NCBI GenBank assembly: GCA_028281575.1
Contig: JANQJP010000048.1
Span: forward strand, 1 to 41,037
DNA: 41,037 bases
From: Cellvibrionaceae bacterium
GTDB taxonomy: Bacteria > Pseudomonadota > Gammaproteobacteria > Pseudomonadales > Cellvibrionaceae
Reading direction: 5' to 3'
The notes below the pieces were generated by a model, which saw nothing but the letters and a program-made list of their open reading frames with translations, was not told the origin of the DNA and did no database searches. Shown here piece after piece: positions 1 to 7,777 of the stretch (position 1 is its first letter; each line of letters begins with the position of its first letter). The translations under genes and the position numbers were made by a program.

Positions 1-113
1 ATATCGTCTTCGACTATAGGGATATAGTCGTTAGAGCGACGCAGGAAGCCAAAGCCGAGCCGGAGAAAATTTTGGTCTCCGGCAGTGGCGATCGAATTAA
101 TGTTAACAGGCCC
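1..113. mobile_element. Right part of a TA-flanked MITE, cut by the window edge
   Basis: The last 31 bp (83-113) match the right terminal inverted repeat of the intact element at 30651-30890 with two substitutions, and a TA (114-115) follows. Both copies share ATATCGTCTT and the hairpin CCGGAGA..TCTCCGG (about 60-82). Here about 50 bp more lie between those blocks, including a hairpin CGACTATA..TATAGTCG. The left end lies outside the window. The element supplies the last codons and the TAA stop of the neighbouring AHSA1-like gene. Confidence 0.75.
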
Positions 114-522
114 TAGAATTACTGCTTTCTTTGCTCTGCAAAAATTTGGTAAAGCCTTCAATATAGTTGTCCCAACCACGGTTGTGGTTGTCGAGATTTT
201 GTCGGTGTTTAAAGCCGCTGTGTGCCAGCATAATTTTGCAATCTTTTGGGCTCGGTTCAAAACGCACATCAATTTCGGTGACTTCACCGTCGCTGTTCCA
301 TTCCCAGGTATGGCGTATGTGCTTATTTTCCTCTACTTCTAAAAATATGCCGTTATTTGCTCCGCTGTAGTCGGGTGTGTCAATAATAAGCTGGAACAGA
401 CCTCCAACGACGGGGTGTATATTCATAGACGTCGCTGGTGGAATGACTGTATCGGAAGAGAGTCAAGCCGAATAAACGGTTTCCACCGAAAAAGGTAACT
501 CATTAAATTTTTCGATACGCAT
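103..522 (-). pseudogene. AHSA1/SRPBCC-family protein, interrupted by an in-frame TGA
   Basis: The open frame from ATG 426 gives 107 residues with typical AHSA1 (Activator of Hsp90 ATPase homologue 1-like) features: IHPVVGG, HTWEWN, VTEIDVRFEP and a C-terminal GWDNYIEGF. Upstream, the same frame runs from ATG 522, preceded by an AAGG Shine-Dalgarno, through MRIEKFNELPFSVETVYSA, a TGA at 463-465, then LSSDTVIPPATS into the 107-residue part. AHSA1 proteins normally have Trp right after this Ala, so TGG to TGA is the simplest explanation. The last residues (SRAC) and the stop come from the adjacent MITE. The gene lies 10 nt after the DUF6768 gene and would be third in the sigma-factor operon. 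A shortened product by reinitiation at 426 is possible but would lack the first beta strand. The family binds small hydrophobic ligands; no specific role is claimed. Confidence 0.75.
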
Positions 523-532
523 AAAGGAACCT

Positions 533-910
533 TTATTTCTCAGATATTTTTTGTGTCAATAAAGATAGCTGCAATTCGACACGCTTTACTTCACGTACAA
601 CCGATAAGCGATTTAACTCCATAAACAACCAGAGACGCAAAGCGACAAACGGAATAAACGTGACAATGACACCCAGAAACCAGTTGATTTTTGAGGTCAC
701 TTCTTGCGCATAAAACATATGGAAAGCGAAATATAAAGCGAGCCCGGCAAAAATGATCTGAAATAAAATAACAATACTGCCGGTCAACCACATAGGTCCT
801 TTAAAACCCCGGCTTAAAAGCTGAAGCACCGTGATTTGGTCTTCGCGCGCAATATTTGTGTCGACTTCTTTTTGCAAAGTCTTGAGAATTTTCTCATTGA
901 TATCATCCAT
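533..910 (-). CDS. DUF6768-family membrane protein, probable partner of the adjacent sigma factor
   Basis: The protein has 125 residues. A soluble N-terminal segment of about 45 residues is followed by two hydrophobic segments (about 41-65 and 77-98) and a C-terminal amphipathic stretch VVREVKRVELQLSLL, the recognisable ending of DUF6768 proteins. Its ATG overlaps the end of the upstream sigma-factor gene by 8 nt, which implies translational coupling. DUF6768 genes commonly sit directly downstream of ECF sigma factors, so a membrane-bound anti-sigma or sensor role is plausible. That role is inferred from context, because the protein lacks a recognisable zinc anti-sigma motif. The AHSA1-like pseudogene follows after 10 nt. 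Confidence 0.75.
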   Translation of the reverse strand: MDDINEKILKTLQKEVDTNIAREDQITVLQLLSRGFKGPMWLTGSIVILFQIIFAGLALYFAFHMFYAQEVTSKINWFLGVIVTFIPFVALRLWLFMELNRLSVVREVKRVELQLSLLTQKISEK

Positions 911-1457
911 TGCTATTGTCCTCTATAAAAGGTTTAAGTGCCTGACGCGCCGCGTATAAACGTGATTTAACGGTTCCCTTGGGAAGCTTTAGCGTTTGTG
1001 ATATTTCGTCAATACTAAAGCCCTCCAGGTAGTGCAGATGAATCAAGGCATAGTGTTCGGGTATAAGCGAATTTAATGATTGTTCAAACGATAGCTTTGC
1101 AAAGCTATCGTTATCACTCGCTTGATCTATAGCCGTTTGGATACTGAGCGCTTCCAGGGTTTTTCGCTGAGTCTGAAGTTTGCGAATCGTATCGATACCC
1201 TGTCGGTGGATTACTTTGTAGATCCAGCTTGGAAACGCCGAAGGGTCACGTAGTTTCGTTATATCGCGCACTACTATTTCAAATGTGTTCTGTACCAGGT
1301 CTTTTGCTTTTTCCGAATCGCCAATTTGCCGGGCCGAATAGCGTAGCAACCGCGGATACCAGAGTAAGGCCAGCTGTGTCATCGCGTTTGCCTCACCAAG
1401 TTGAGCGTTGACCACCAGCCATTCGCTTAATATCCGATCACTTTGTCTTTCCATCAC
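903..1457 (-). CDS. ECF-type RNA polymerase sigma factor
   Basis: This is a 184-residue sigma-70 family protein with only regions 2 and 4, the ECF architecture. Region 2 covers about residues 25-95 and includes DLVQNTFEIVVRDI and the promoter-melting stretch FPSWIYKVIHRQGIDTIRK. Region 4 covers about residues 130-176, with the helix-turn-helix FSIDEISQTLKLPKGTVKSR. The linker between them is acidic and variable, as usual. It is first in a tight three-gene operon with the DUF6768 protein (8-nt overlap) and the AHSA1-like pseudogene. It should direct RNA polymerase to a small regulon, probably including its own operon. The ECF subgroup could not be assigned by eye. Confidence 0.9.
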   Translation of the reverse strand: MMERQSDRILSEWLVVNAQLGEANAMTQLALLWYPRLLRYSARQIGDSEKAKDLVQNTFEIVVRDITKLRDPSAFPSWIYKVIHRQGIDTIRKLQTQRKTLEALSIQTAIDQASDNDSFAKLSFEQSLNSLIPEHYALIHLHYLEGFSIDEISQTLKLPKGTVKSRLYAARQALKPFIEDNSNG

Positions 1458-1630
1458 TATATAGGTCGTGTGAGTTAGAAAAATGGTTCAAATTTTTTAA
1501 ATTTTACTGTAGCGTAAATCAAACGGCGCTTCGATCGTTTTTCGGTTGGGTTGCATCTAACGTTATCAGTACAAAGGCTTGTCCTCTGCGGGTCGTGCGA
1601 TGTTGAAATAGATTGCAGACAATAACAAAT

Positions 1631-2044
1631 ATGAAAACGGCTATGAAATTGCTAAAAAATACCGGGATTATTTTCCTTGCTGTTGTAGTCGCCGTGCTAT
1701 TAATAATGCTTACCCAACAAATAAACTTGCTCTTATTCCCGTTACCCGACTGGGTCGATGTAAATAATCCAGAACACCTCGCAGAGGTAATGACCGGTCT
1801 ACCCGTTGCGGCATTATTGATGGTTGAACTCTCTTATATCGTGGGTAGTTTGGGTGCTGGTATGTTGCTGGCCAAACTGATGGGTGATAAGTGTCTTGTT
1901 CATGTGGTTATTGTTGGCGTTTTACTCACCTTGGCAGGGCTGGTGAATCTTATGAGTGTGCCCCATCCGTTGTGGTTAGCCATAGTCACAACTGTGACTT
2001 ATTTGCCAATGACTTATGCCGGGAGTAGGTTGTCGAGGGGCTAG
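1631..2044 (+). CDS. Small polytopic membrane protein, function unknown
   Basis: The protein has 137 residues from ATG 1631. An in-frame TTG at 1613 would add six residues, and ATG 1643 is another possible start; no strong Shine-Dalgarno decides between them. Four hydrophobic segments are visible: about 10-32, 55-78, 86-106 and 110-130, with a glycine-rich third region (GSLGAGMLLAKLMG). The protein ends with basic residues. It is not recognised beyond a general four-helix membrane protein layout. The MFS exporter gene follows after about 60 nt on the same strand, so co-transcription is possible. Confidence 0.65.
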   Translation: MKTAMKLLKNTGIIFLAVVVAVLLIMLTQQINLLLFPLPDWVDVNNPEHLAEVMTGLPVAALLMVELSYIVGSLGAGMLLAKLMGDKCLVHVVIVGVLLTLAGLVNLMSVPHPLWLAIVTTVTYLPMTYAGSRLSRG

Positions 2045-2102
2045 CTAAAGCAGCGTATTTCCCTTACATTGCAAGACTTTGCGCCACGAATGTTGTAAGT
2101 AC

Positions 2103-3368
2103 GTGAATCACAAGCAAAGTTCTGCAAATTCTCAACTATTTTCCAAGTTTGACCGGCGTGTATTGTCGTCTACCAGGATGACCTTTGTTTTTGCGTCGCT
2201 ATCGGCAATGTCGCCGCTCGGTATGGACAGCTATTTACCGGCGGTGGGCCAGTTTGCCGAGAGTCTCAATGTCAGTCCCGAGGCCGCCAGTTGGACCCTG
2301 AGCAATTTTTTGCTTGGCTTGGGGGTGGGACAATTGGCTGGCGGCGCATTATGCGATCAAAAAGGGCGGCGCTATGCTGCGCTCTACGGTCTTTTGGTTT
2401 TTGCGTTGAGTTGTTTTGCTATCGTCGCTTACCAAACGCTCACTAGCGCCCTGGCTTTTCGCTTTTTACAGGGCGTGGGTAGCGGGCTCATGATCGTGAG
2501 TGGTTTGGCGATGATCCGCGACACTACCGCGGCAGACAGGCTGGCTGGTCGCCTGGCGTTGGCGGTGTTTATTGTCATGATTATGCCCATTGTCGCCCCG
2601 ATTATCGGCGCGATTATTTTGCTTTTTGCTCCCTGGCCGGCTGTATTTGTGATGAGTGGCAGTGTTGCTGTGGCTATGTTCTTTTTTTTCTTTATCAAAG
2701 TCCCCGAAACGCACAGCGATGCGGATGGCAAACTGTCGGTTGCAGACGCTGTAAAGAAATACAATTACGTGCTGTTTCACAAAACCTGTGGTCGTCATAT
2801 AGCGCTTTGGCAGGCACTTAACAATGCCTTCGGTTCAGCGGCACTGCTTATTTTTGTTACTACTGCACCGACTATTATCATGGGGGAATTTGGTTTGAGT
2901 TCTCAGCAATTTCCGGCCGCCTTTGGCGCGGTGATTGTTTCGGTATTAATTGGCAATCGCTTAGCGCGTTATCTGCTCAATCATTTCGCTGTCGAATATT
3001 TATTTATCAAAGGTATACTGGTTTACTTTTTGGTTGCGATTATTTTTTTTATTGCATCAATATTTATTGAGTTTAACTTAGTGTTTTACCTTCTGTTCAT
3101 TATGCTCTGTTCGGGTACCTATGCAGCAGTGAATCCCGCTGCTCAGGCAATTTATTTAAATTTGCTGGATAAAAACTACGGTAGCGCGACAGCCATAGAA
3201 CAAATGTTACGCTTTTCTTTGGGTGGTATTTTAGGTGGCGTAGCGCTTGTCTTGCCGTTTACGCCAGTGGTCTCGGTAGCGTCAGCGTTAATGATGGGCG
3301 TACTGATTTCTACACTTTTTCTGTCGAGAACATATTCTTATTGGTGTAATAAAGCTGCGACACCCTAG
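2103..3368 (+). CDS. MFS multidrug exporter, Bcr/CflA-like (DHA1)
   Basis: This is a 12-helix major facilitator of about 421 residues. The first helix has the Bcr/CflA-type signature SPLGMDSYLPAVGQF, loop 2-3 carries the MFS motif A-like GGALCDQKGRR, and helix 5 has the antiporter-like PIVAPIIGAI. The family exports drugs, dipeptides or similar compounds by proton antiport across the inner membrane. The start is uncertain: GTG 2103 leaves a normal cytoplasmic tail, TTG 2079 would extend it, and ATG 2178 sits only a few residues before helix 1. The TAG stop (3366-3368) is formed by a TA target plus the first G of a 15-bp MITE remnant. A convergent MarR regulator is the natural candidate controller. 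Confidence 0.85.
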   Translation: MNHKQSSANSQLFSKFDRRVLSSTRMTFVFASLSAMSPLGMDSYLPAVGQFAESLNVSPEAASWTLSNFLLGLGVGQLAGGALCDQKGRRYAALYGLLVFALSCFAIVAYQTLTSALAFRFLQGVGSGLMIVSGLAMIRDTTAADRLAGRLALAVFIVMIMPIVAPIIGAIILLFAPWPAVFVMSGSVAVAMFFFFFIKVPETHSDADGKLSVADAVKKYNYVLFHKTCGRHIALWQALNNAFGSAALLIFVTTAPTIIMGEFGLSSQQFPAAFGAVIVSVLIGNRLARYLLNHFAVEYLFIKGILVYFLVAIIFFIASIFIEFNLVFYLLFIMLCSGTYAAVNPAAQAIYLNLLDKNYGSATAIEQMLRFSLGGILGGVALVLPFTPVVSVASALMMGVLISTLFLSRTYSYWCNKAATP

Positions 3369-3382
3369 GGCCTGTTAAGCCC
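3368..3382. mobile_element. 15-bp MITE remnant between convergent stop codons
   Basis: The sequence GGGCCTGTTAAGCCC is flanked by TA on both sides (3366-3367 and 3383-3384). It is two terminal repeat ends fused with the centre lost. Removing it restores CCCTAGC, a CTAG palindrome in which both convergent genes would have used overlapping TAG stops. Confidence 0.65.
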
Positions 3383-3885
3383 TAGCTTTGTGCTTGCTTT
3401 AATTCAACTGGAGGCGCATCTTCCAATAGGTAGCGCACATCACCATTTTTTATTGCATCGAGCAGGTGGTTAAGGGTTTTGTTGGTCACCTCTATATCTC
3501 TGGCGGAGATGTGCCAAAAAAGCTGTTTTACCAGATTTTTTTCGATACCTAATACTTTTTTGAACACGCCGCTCCCCGAAGGAGAGAGCTGATAGAGCGG
3601 TGAGCGTTTGTGCGTGGGGTTATCGAGTTGTTCTATGAGCTGTTTTTGCAGCAGGCTGTTGGCGGTAACCTGCATGCGTTGGCGTGACACAGCGTATTTT
3701 TGTGCAATTCGCGGTACGGAGAGTTTTGCGTCCGGATGCAGAAATTCCATAAAGGCGCGTTCGCATGAGGTGATGCCATGGTCCGCGAGGTAGTCACTCG
3801 CAACCTCGCCCATTGCCTGAAAAGCATGGCGGATTAACCAAATGGTTTGATACTGACGGAAATTATTTGTCTCACTAACTGACAT
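3382..3885 (-). CDS. MarR-family transcriptional regulator
   Basis: The protein has 167 residues from ATG 3885. A GTG eight codons upstream is less likely, because a purine-rich GGGGG lies just before the ATG. It has the winged-helix MarR layout: N-terminal helices, the recognition region about residues 55-90 (LSVPRIAQKYAVSRQRMQVTAN), then a wing with the basic NPTHKRSPLYQLSPSG, and a C-terminal dimerisation helix. MarR proteins are dimeric repressors released by small aromatic or drug ligands. It faces the exporter gene tail to tail. Possible operators lie upstream at 3962-4010. Its TAG stop, like that of the exporter, uses the TA and first base of the MITE remnant. Confidence 0.85.
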   Translation of the reverse strand: MSVSETNNFRQYQTIWLIRHAFQAMGEVASDYLADHGITSCERAFMEFLHPDAKLSVPRIAQKYAVSRQRMQVTANSLLQKQLIEQLDNPTHKRSPLYQLSPSGSGVFKKVLGIEKNLVKQLFWHISARDIEVTNKTLNHLLDAIKNGDVRYLLEDAPPVELKQAQS

Positions 3886-3914
3886 AAGGACCCCCGATGG
3901 TAATAACACGTCTA

Positions 3915-3958
3915 GGGCTTGTTAACACTAATTGGATCGTCTTAATGTTAACAGGCCC
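3915..3958. mobile_element. 44-bp internally deleted MITE of the TA-flanked family
   Basis: It starts GGGCTTGTTAACACTAATT and ends TTAATGTTAACAGGCCC, so it is two terminal repeats joined with nearly all internal sequence lost. A TA (3913-3914) lies on the left and CA, a decayed TA, on the right. It sits between the marR start and the operator-like repeats upstream. Confidence 0.7.
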
Positions 3959-3964
3959 CAGGGT

Positions 3965-3981
3965 TGACAATGTTGTTGTCA
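3965..3981. promoter_or_regulatory. Candidate MarR operator
   Basis: TGACAA-TGTTG-TTGTCA is a perfect 6-bp dyad with a 5-bp spacer, about 80 bp upstream of the marR ATG. A wider, overlapping dyad pairs GGTTGACA (3962-3969) with TGTCAACC (4003-4010). MarR proteins bind such short palindromes near their own promoters. The assignment rests on position and symmetry only. Confidence 0.35.
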
Positions 3982-4153
3982 GTTTAGTTGGAGCTGAGAT
4001 CATGTCAACCTTCTATGAAGGCAGCTTTTTTTGATATTTTCAAAGTTTCAGCATGTATTTTTTATGTGCTTCGTTCCGTTAAATTTAACTTTGATGGATA
4101 CTTGCAAGTTTTATTTATTAAATTTGAATAGTTTCAATTTGTCGCCTATGTAA

Positions 4154-4310
4154 GTTTTGTGACCGCGAGTAGGTTGAGGTGGCGTCACCGACAGGCGCCC
4201 GCCATGGAAGGCGGGTGTTAGAACAACGCAGGAGCAGTTGTCGGGATGTCGGTGACGAGCTTCATGGATGAATTTATGCGTCCACCGCAACCTACTCGCG
4301 GTCACAAAAC
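4154..4310. repeat. 157-bp inverted-repeat element with a modular core
   Basis: Arms of 29 bp, GTTTTGTGACCGCGAGTAGG.. (4154-4182) and its complement (4282-4310), pair with one mismatch. The core holds a second stem (CCGACA..TGTCGG region), a GC hairpin CCGCC-ATGGAA-GGCGG and the module AACGCAGGAGCAGTTGTCG, which also occurs near the right edge of the window. It fills most of the 480-bp space between marR and the DUF2461 gene. No credible coding sequence is present; the ORF across it is an artefact of the repeat. Confidence 0.75.
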
Positions 4311-4393
4311 GTTTCGTTTGCACGTTTTATTGATAAGTACCTTTACCAAAATGGTTTTTATACAACGCTAACGGGCTCACGTGTCAATAGTCA

Positions 4394-5092
4394 CTAAAAT
4401 GGGACATCGATCGCTTTACAAATAAAACGCATAAGCGGCGTTGCCGCTTTGTATGTCCGTAGGACTTCATCAAAGAATGCAGCACTGCGCGCGAGTTTTA
4501 CCGGCTCTTCGCGAATGGCGAAAAAACTTTTGCGTTTGATATCTTCCAGATGCGGGGTGTCTTTGTCGAAACCTTTGGGTGGGCGGGTAAGGCTATCGCC
4601 TTTTATGCTGCCGAACACGTCGATCAGGGTCTTATTGTTAATAACTGCTTCCCATTCCTTGGGTTTGCTGCGAATGCGATCTCTAATTTTATAGAGGACG
4701 TCAGGCGGTGGTAGCCAGACACCACCGCCGAAGAAAACTTTGTCGGTTTCCAGGTGCATATAAAAACCAGGTGCGTGTGCATCTTTGCCTGCTTCGTGGC
4801 GAAAGTGGCATGCTGCGTGTTCTTTATATGGGGTTTTGTCTTTGGAAAAACGTACATCCCGGTAGATGCGAAATATTGAGCCACCGTTGACGCGGGGATC
4901 GGCGACGTAGTGTTTTGATACCTTTGCTAAAGGTGTATTTATCGCGCTAATAAAGTCTTGCAGCGGGTGGACAATAGCTTCTTTGTAGCGGGATTTGTTT
5001 TCCTGAAACCATGCTTTGTTATTGTTTTGTTTTAGGTCCTTGAGAAAATCGAACAGTGGTTTTTCAAAGTGGCTAAATGTTGGGGATGTCAT
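4394..5092 (-). CDS. DUF2461 (TIGR02453) family protein
   Basis: The protein has 232 residues, typical for the family. Recognisable family segments are the N-terminal LFDFLKDLKQNNNKAWFQENK, the central FRIYRDVRFSKDKTPYKEHA and GFYMHLETDKVFFGGGVWLP, and the C-terminal RSAAFFDEVLRTYKAATPLM region. It is a cytosolic protein of unknown biochemical role. The gene starts 19 nt after the ECF42 sigma gene on the same strand and is probably co-transcribed with it, third after the YciI-like gene. This context suggests membership of the ECF42 regulon but says nothing of mechanism. Confidence 0.85.
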   Translation of the reverse strand: MTSPTFSHFEKPLFDFLKDLKQNNNKAWFQENKSRYKEAIVHPLQDFISAINTPLAKVSKHYVADPRVNGGSIFRIYRDVRFSKDKTPYKEHAACHFRHEAGKDAHAPGFYMHLETDKVFFGGGVWLPPPDVLYKIRDRIRSKPKEWEAVINNKTLIDVFGSIKGDSLTRPPKGFDKDTPHLEDIKRKSFFAIREEPVKLARSAAFFDEVLRTYKAATPLMRFICKAIDVPF

Positions 5093-5111
5093 CTTGGCCT
5101 CCGTATTTGTC

Positions 5112-6347
5112 TTAAAGTGCGTTTATTTTTTTGATTAAAACTTTTTTATCTGCGCTGTTTTTAGTGTGGGTGAGTGCCAGCTCATAGGCGCTCCTGGCTT
5201 TTTTATTTTCGTTAATTGCTTCGAGCAGATGGGCTTCAGCTACATGGTATGCCGGGTATTCCCGCAATTCTTTATGCGCGCTATAAAGTGTGTGCAGTTC
5301 GTTAAGTGCACCTGGTGCATCTCGTGTTGCGTACCAAAGTGCAACAATTTGATTTATTTTCACTACAGCGCTCGGGAAAATTTCCAGGTGGAGGTTGTAG
5401 AGCAAAACAATTTGTTTCCAGTCGGTTTCACTAAATTGGGACGCTTGATTGTGTAAGGCGGTGATGGCTGCCTGAATTTGGTATTTACCGGGTTGCTGCA
5501 GGCTAAGCGCGATGGTTAAAAAGGTATCTGCTTCGCGGATTTTATTCTGATCCCATAGTGTACGATCCTGCTCTTCCAGACGTACCCAGCTTCCTTTTGC
5601 GGATAGACGTGCTTTTTCGCGCGCGCGATGTCCGAACATAAGGGCGAGTAGGCCTAGCGCTTCGGCGTGTTTTGGCACCAGCGCGACGAGTGAACGACAG
5701 AGATAAATTGCCTGATCACAGAGTTCGGTGCGCAGTGGGTGATCTGCATTATTAGAACAATAACCTTCGTTAAAAATTAGGTAGATAACGGCGAGTACCG
5801 AGGCTGTACGTTCGGTGAGGTCGCTTTCGCGTGGGACTTCATACGGAAGCTTCAGTGCCGAAATTTTCTGCTTCGCGCGGGTAATACGTTGCTCGATGGT
5901 TTTGGGTTTTTGTAACAGCGCTTTTGCGATTTCTTCAATGGACAGACCGATTAACAGTCTTAACGAAAGGGCCACCCGGTTTTCCAATGCAATTTTAGGG
6001 TGGCAGCAGGTAAAAATTAAACGCAGTAAATCGTCGTTGGCAAATTCGTGCTGCGCTAAATGTTTTTCTGCTTCCTGCGTACTTTGCTGGAGTGCCATTT
6101 CGTGAGCGAGCAGCGGCGCAAGTTTGTCCCAGCGTTGATTTTTGCGATACAGGTCGATTGCTGTGCGTTGTGCTACTTGCGTTAGCCAGGCTGTGGCGAA
6201 TTCCGGCACGCCGTGCTCGCGCCATTCACTCAGAGCTTTGCTACTTGCTTCCTGCACGCAGTCCTCGACCAACTCAAAATCCTCCCAGCGTTTTAGCAGG
6301 GTGGCAAACACTTGTGGATAGGCCTCTCGGATAGTGCGCTCAATCAT
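5112..6347 (-). CDS. ECF42-type sigma factor with C-terminal TPR-like extension
   Basis: The protein has 411 residues. Sigma region 2 is at about residues 8-75 (LLKRWEDFELVEDCVQEAS.. FATAWLTQVAQRTAIDLYRK) and region 4 at about 110-165 (LIGLSIEEIAKALLQKPKTIEQR). A long helical C-terminal domain of about 230 residues follows, including FNEGYCSN, HAEALGLLALMFGHRAR and TPR-like repeats. This is the ECF42 layout, in which the extension is needed for activity instead of a classical anti-sigma factor. ECF42 genes are characteristically next to DGPF/YciI genes, and such a gene lies 17 nt upstream here. The expected role is to activate its own cluster; the inducing signal is unknown. Confidence 0.93.
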   Translation of the reverse strand: MIERTIREAYPQVFATLLKRWEDFELVEDCVQEASSKALSEWREHGVPEFATAWLTQVAQRTAIDLYRKNQRWDKLAPLLAHEMALQQSTQEAEKHLAQHEFANDDLLRLIFTCCHPKIALENRVALSLRLLIGLSIEEIAKALLQKPKTIEQRITRAKQKISALKLPYEVPRESDLTERTASVLAVIYLIFNEGYCSNNADHPLRTELCDQAIYLCRSLVALVPKHAEALGLLALMFGHRAREKARLSAKGSWVRLEEQDRTLWDQNKIREADTFLTIALSLQQPGKYQIQAAITALHNQASQFSETDWKQIVLLYNLHLEIFPSAVVKINQIVALWYATRDAPGALNELHTLYSAHKELREYPAYHVAEAHLLEAINENKKARSAYELALTHTKNSADKKVLIKKINAL

Positions 6348-6364
6348 TGGAAAAATTATGTGCC

Positions 6365-6718
6365 TTAGTCGACATGGCAGTTAACCAGGCGCACTTCGAC
6401 CTGCGTCGTTGGCGCCATAGGTATTTGGGCTGCAAGCCTAAGGGCGTGATCGATATCTTCACATTCGAACAGGTAGTAACCGACCAACACCTCTTTACTC
6501 TCTGGAAACGGGCCATCGCTGATAAGCAGTTCGCCCTTGGGTTTAGAGATGGTTTTTGCTGTCGTCGGTGGTTCCAGCTTGTCTGCACCGATAAAACTGC
6601 CCTCGGCTTTACTGATCTCCTGAAGCTTGCCGTGCTGAGCTATTAATGCATCAATGTCTTCTTCGCTGTAATCTGCGAGCGCGTCGGGGGTTTGGAAGAT
6701 CAACGCCAGGTATTTCAT
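6365..6718 (-). CDS. YciI/DGPF-family protein
   Basis: The protein has 117 residues with a ferredoxin-like YCII fold. It starts MKYLALIFQTPDAL and has the family signature ISDGPFPESKEVLVGYYLFE, followed by the helix DIDHALRLAAQIP and a final strand VEVRLVN. DGPF proteins are regular genomic partners of ECF42 sigma factors, often as targets of their regulation. Their biochemical role is not established; the YciI fold has been discussed as enzyme-like. It is first in the probable operon YciI-ECF42-DUF2461, with GAGG before the ATG at 6718. Confidence 0.92.
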   Translation of the reverse strand: MKYLALIFQTPDALADYSEEDIDALIAQHGKLQEISKAEGSFIGADKLEPPTTAKTISKPKGELLISDGPFPESKEVLVGYYLFECEDIDHALRLAAQIPMAPTTQVEVRLVNCHVD

Positions 6719-6764
6719 ATCGACTCCTCATCGGTTTACTTATAAACGTCTGGAAAGCAGATTA

Positions 6765-6785
6765 CCCTACAAAAAAGTTGTAGGG
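6765..6785. promoter_or_regulatory. Dyad in the divergent YciI/VOC intergene
   Basis: CCCTACAA-AAAAG-TTGTAGGG is a perfect 8-bp dyad lying between the divergent YciI-like and VOC genes. It could be a regulator site or a transcript hairpin; the sequence alone does not decide. Confidence 0.4.
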
Positions 6786-6856
6786 GAGAATCTTGTATGT
6801 TCGTTTTATTGGAGACAAGTTACTTGTCAGCCAATTTAAACGTTTACAGGAGAAAA

Positions 6857-7240
6857 ATGATGTCAGAAGCATTTATTACCCATGGGGCCTGCAGCTGGAT
6901 AGAACTCTATACCGAGCATAAAGAAAGTACCAAGGCGTTTTATAGCCAATTGTTTGGGTGGCAAATTGCTGACCAGACCATGCCTGATGGTACGACTTAT
7001 AGCGTTATTAATGTTAGTGACGCCGGCATCGGTGGTATTGTCGAAAATAAAGAATTAAGTGGTGGCAATGGCGGCTGGGGTATCTACATCACTGTTGAAT
7101 CAGTTGATGAAACGGCTAAAACTGTTACTGCTTTAGACGGTACTGTATTGGTCCCGGCATTTGATGTGCCGGGTGTTGGACGCATAGTAAAAATTGCTGA
7201 TCCTACCGGTGCTCAGTTGTCTGTTATTACCTACGCTTGA
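6857..7240 (+). CDS. VOC (glyoxalase/bleomycin-resistance) family protein
   Basis: The protein has 127 residues. The start at the ATG-ATG pair (6857/6860) is supported by CAGGAG seven nt upstream; the frame extends further upstream but without a ribosome site. Two beta-alpha-beta-beta-beta modules are visible: ACSWIELYTEHKESTKAFYSQLFGW with a typical first-module start, and a second module with VPGVGRIVKIADPTGAQLSVI, the common VOC ending. The family includes lyases, dioxygenases and binding proteins. Several canonical metal ligands cannot be identified with confidence, so no reaction is assigned. It is transcribed divergently from the ECF42 cluster and may belong to its regulon. Confidence 0.85.
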   Translation: MMSEAFITHGACSWIELYTEHKESTKAFYSQLFGWQIADQTMPDGTTYSVINVSDAGIGGIVENKELSGGNGGWGIYITVESVDETAKTVTALDGTVLVPAFDVPGVGRIVKIADPTGAQLSVITYA

Positions 7241-7263
7241 GGGATAATGGAATAATTTGGTGT

Positions 7264-7290
7264 GGCAGGTGCTCTACAGACCTGCCCTTA
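7264..7290. terminator. Probable bidirectional terminator
   Basis: GGCAGGT-GCTCTACAG-ACCTGCC forms a 7-bp GC-rich stem between the convergent VOC gene (stop 7240) and the lipoprotein gene (stop 7322). The following CTTAATA tail is only moderately T-rich. Confidence 0.5.
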
Positions 7291-7321
7291 ATAGGGTTTC
7301 GTTAGTTACGATCAAACGCAG

Positions 7322-7636
7322 CTACCTGTTGACAGTTAAGTTGCCGTTTTCATACTGTTGAATGGCGGTATAGGGTAAAACCAATGTGTCCGCTACTGCG
7401 CAGAAAACAATATCATGCAGATAAAAATCCAGCAAAAGATAATCGGGGCGCGTCGAAGGATCCGAATTTAACATACAAAAATTATAGGATACGCCGCTGT
7501 ATATTCTGCTGGTTTCATTGCAAAAAGATTCCTTGCGTTTTAAATTTGACGCAAGCTCCCAATCGGGGCTCGATAGCGTGGTATAAGTACCGCAGCCTGA
7601 TAGTAAAAGTGTTGCGGCTAAGATAATAATTCGCAT
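7322..7636 (-). CDS. YceK/YidQ-like (DUF1375) lipoprotein
   Basis: The protein has 104 residues from ATG 7636, with GGAG about 8 nt upstream. A lipoprotein signal peptide MRIIILAATLLLSGC ends in a lipobox with Cys at about 15. The mature part is short and contains YLHDIVFCAVADTLVLPYTA near the C terminus. This resembles the D-x-P-x-S-x-x-x-D-T-x-x-L-P segment that defines YceK-like small lipoproteins. Four further cysteines are unusual for a short lipoprotein. It is expected in the envelope, function unknown. It stands alone, convergent with the VOC gene. Confidence 0.65.
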   Translation of the reverse strand: MRIIILAATLLLSGCGTYTTLSSPDWELASNLKRKESFCNETSRIYSGVSYNFCMLNSDPSTRPDYLLLDFYLHDIVFCAVADTLVLPYTAIQQYENGNLTVNR

Positions 7637-7777
7637 TTGTTCAGCTCCCGGTGGGCGCTTCGCCCAAAATCGAGACAATAGACTCGGTGGTTAGAGAACA
7701 CTTTTAATATAGTCCTCTGGCCGGGCTGTTAGATGTATCAAAACGTTTCAAGGCTTTATTGGGTGTGGTAATTAACC

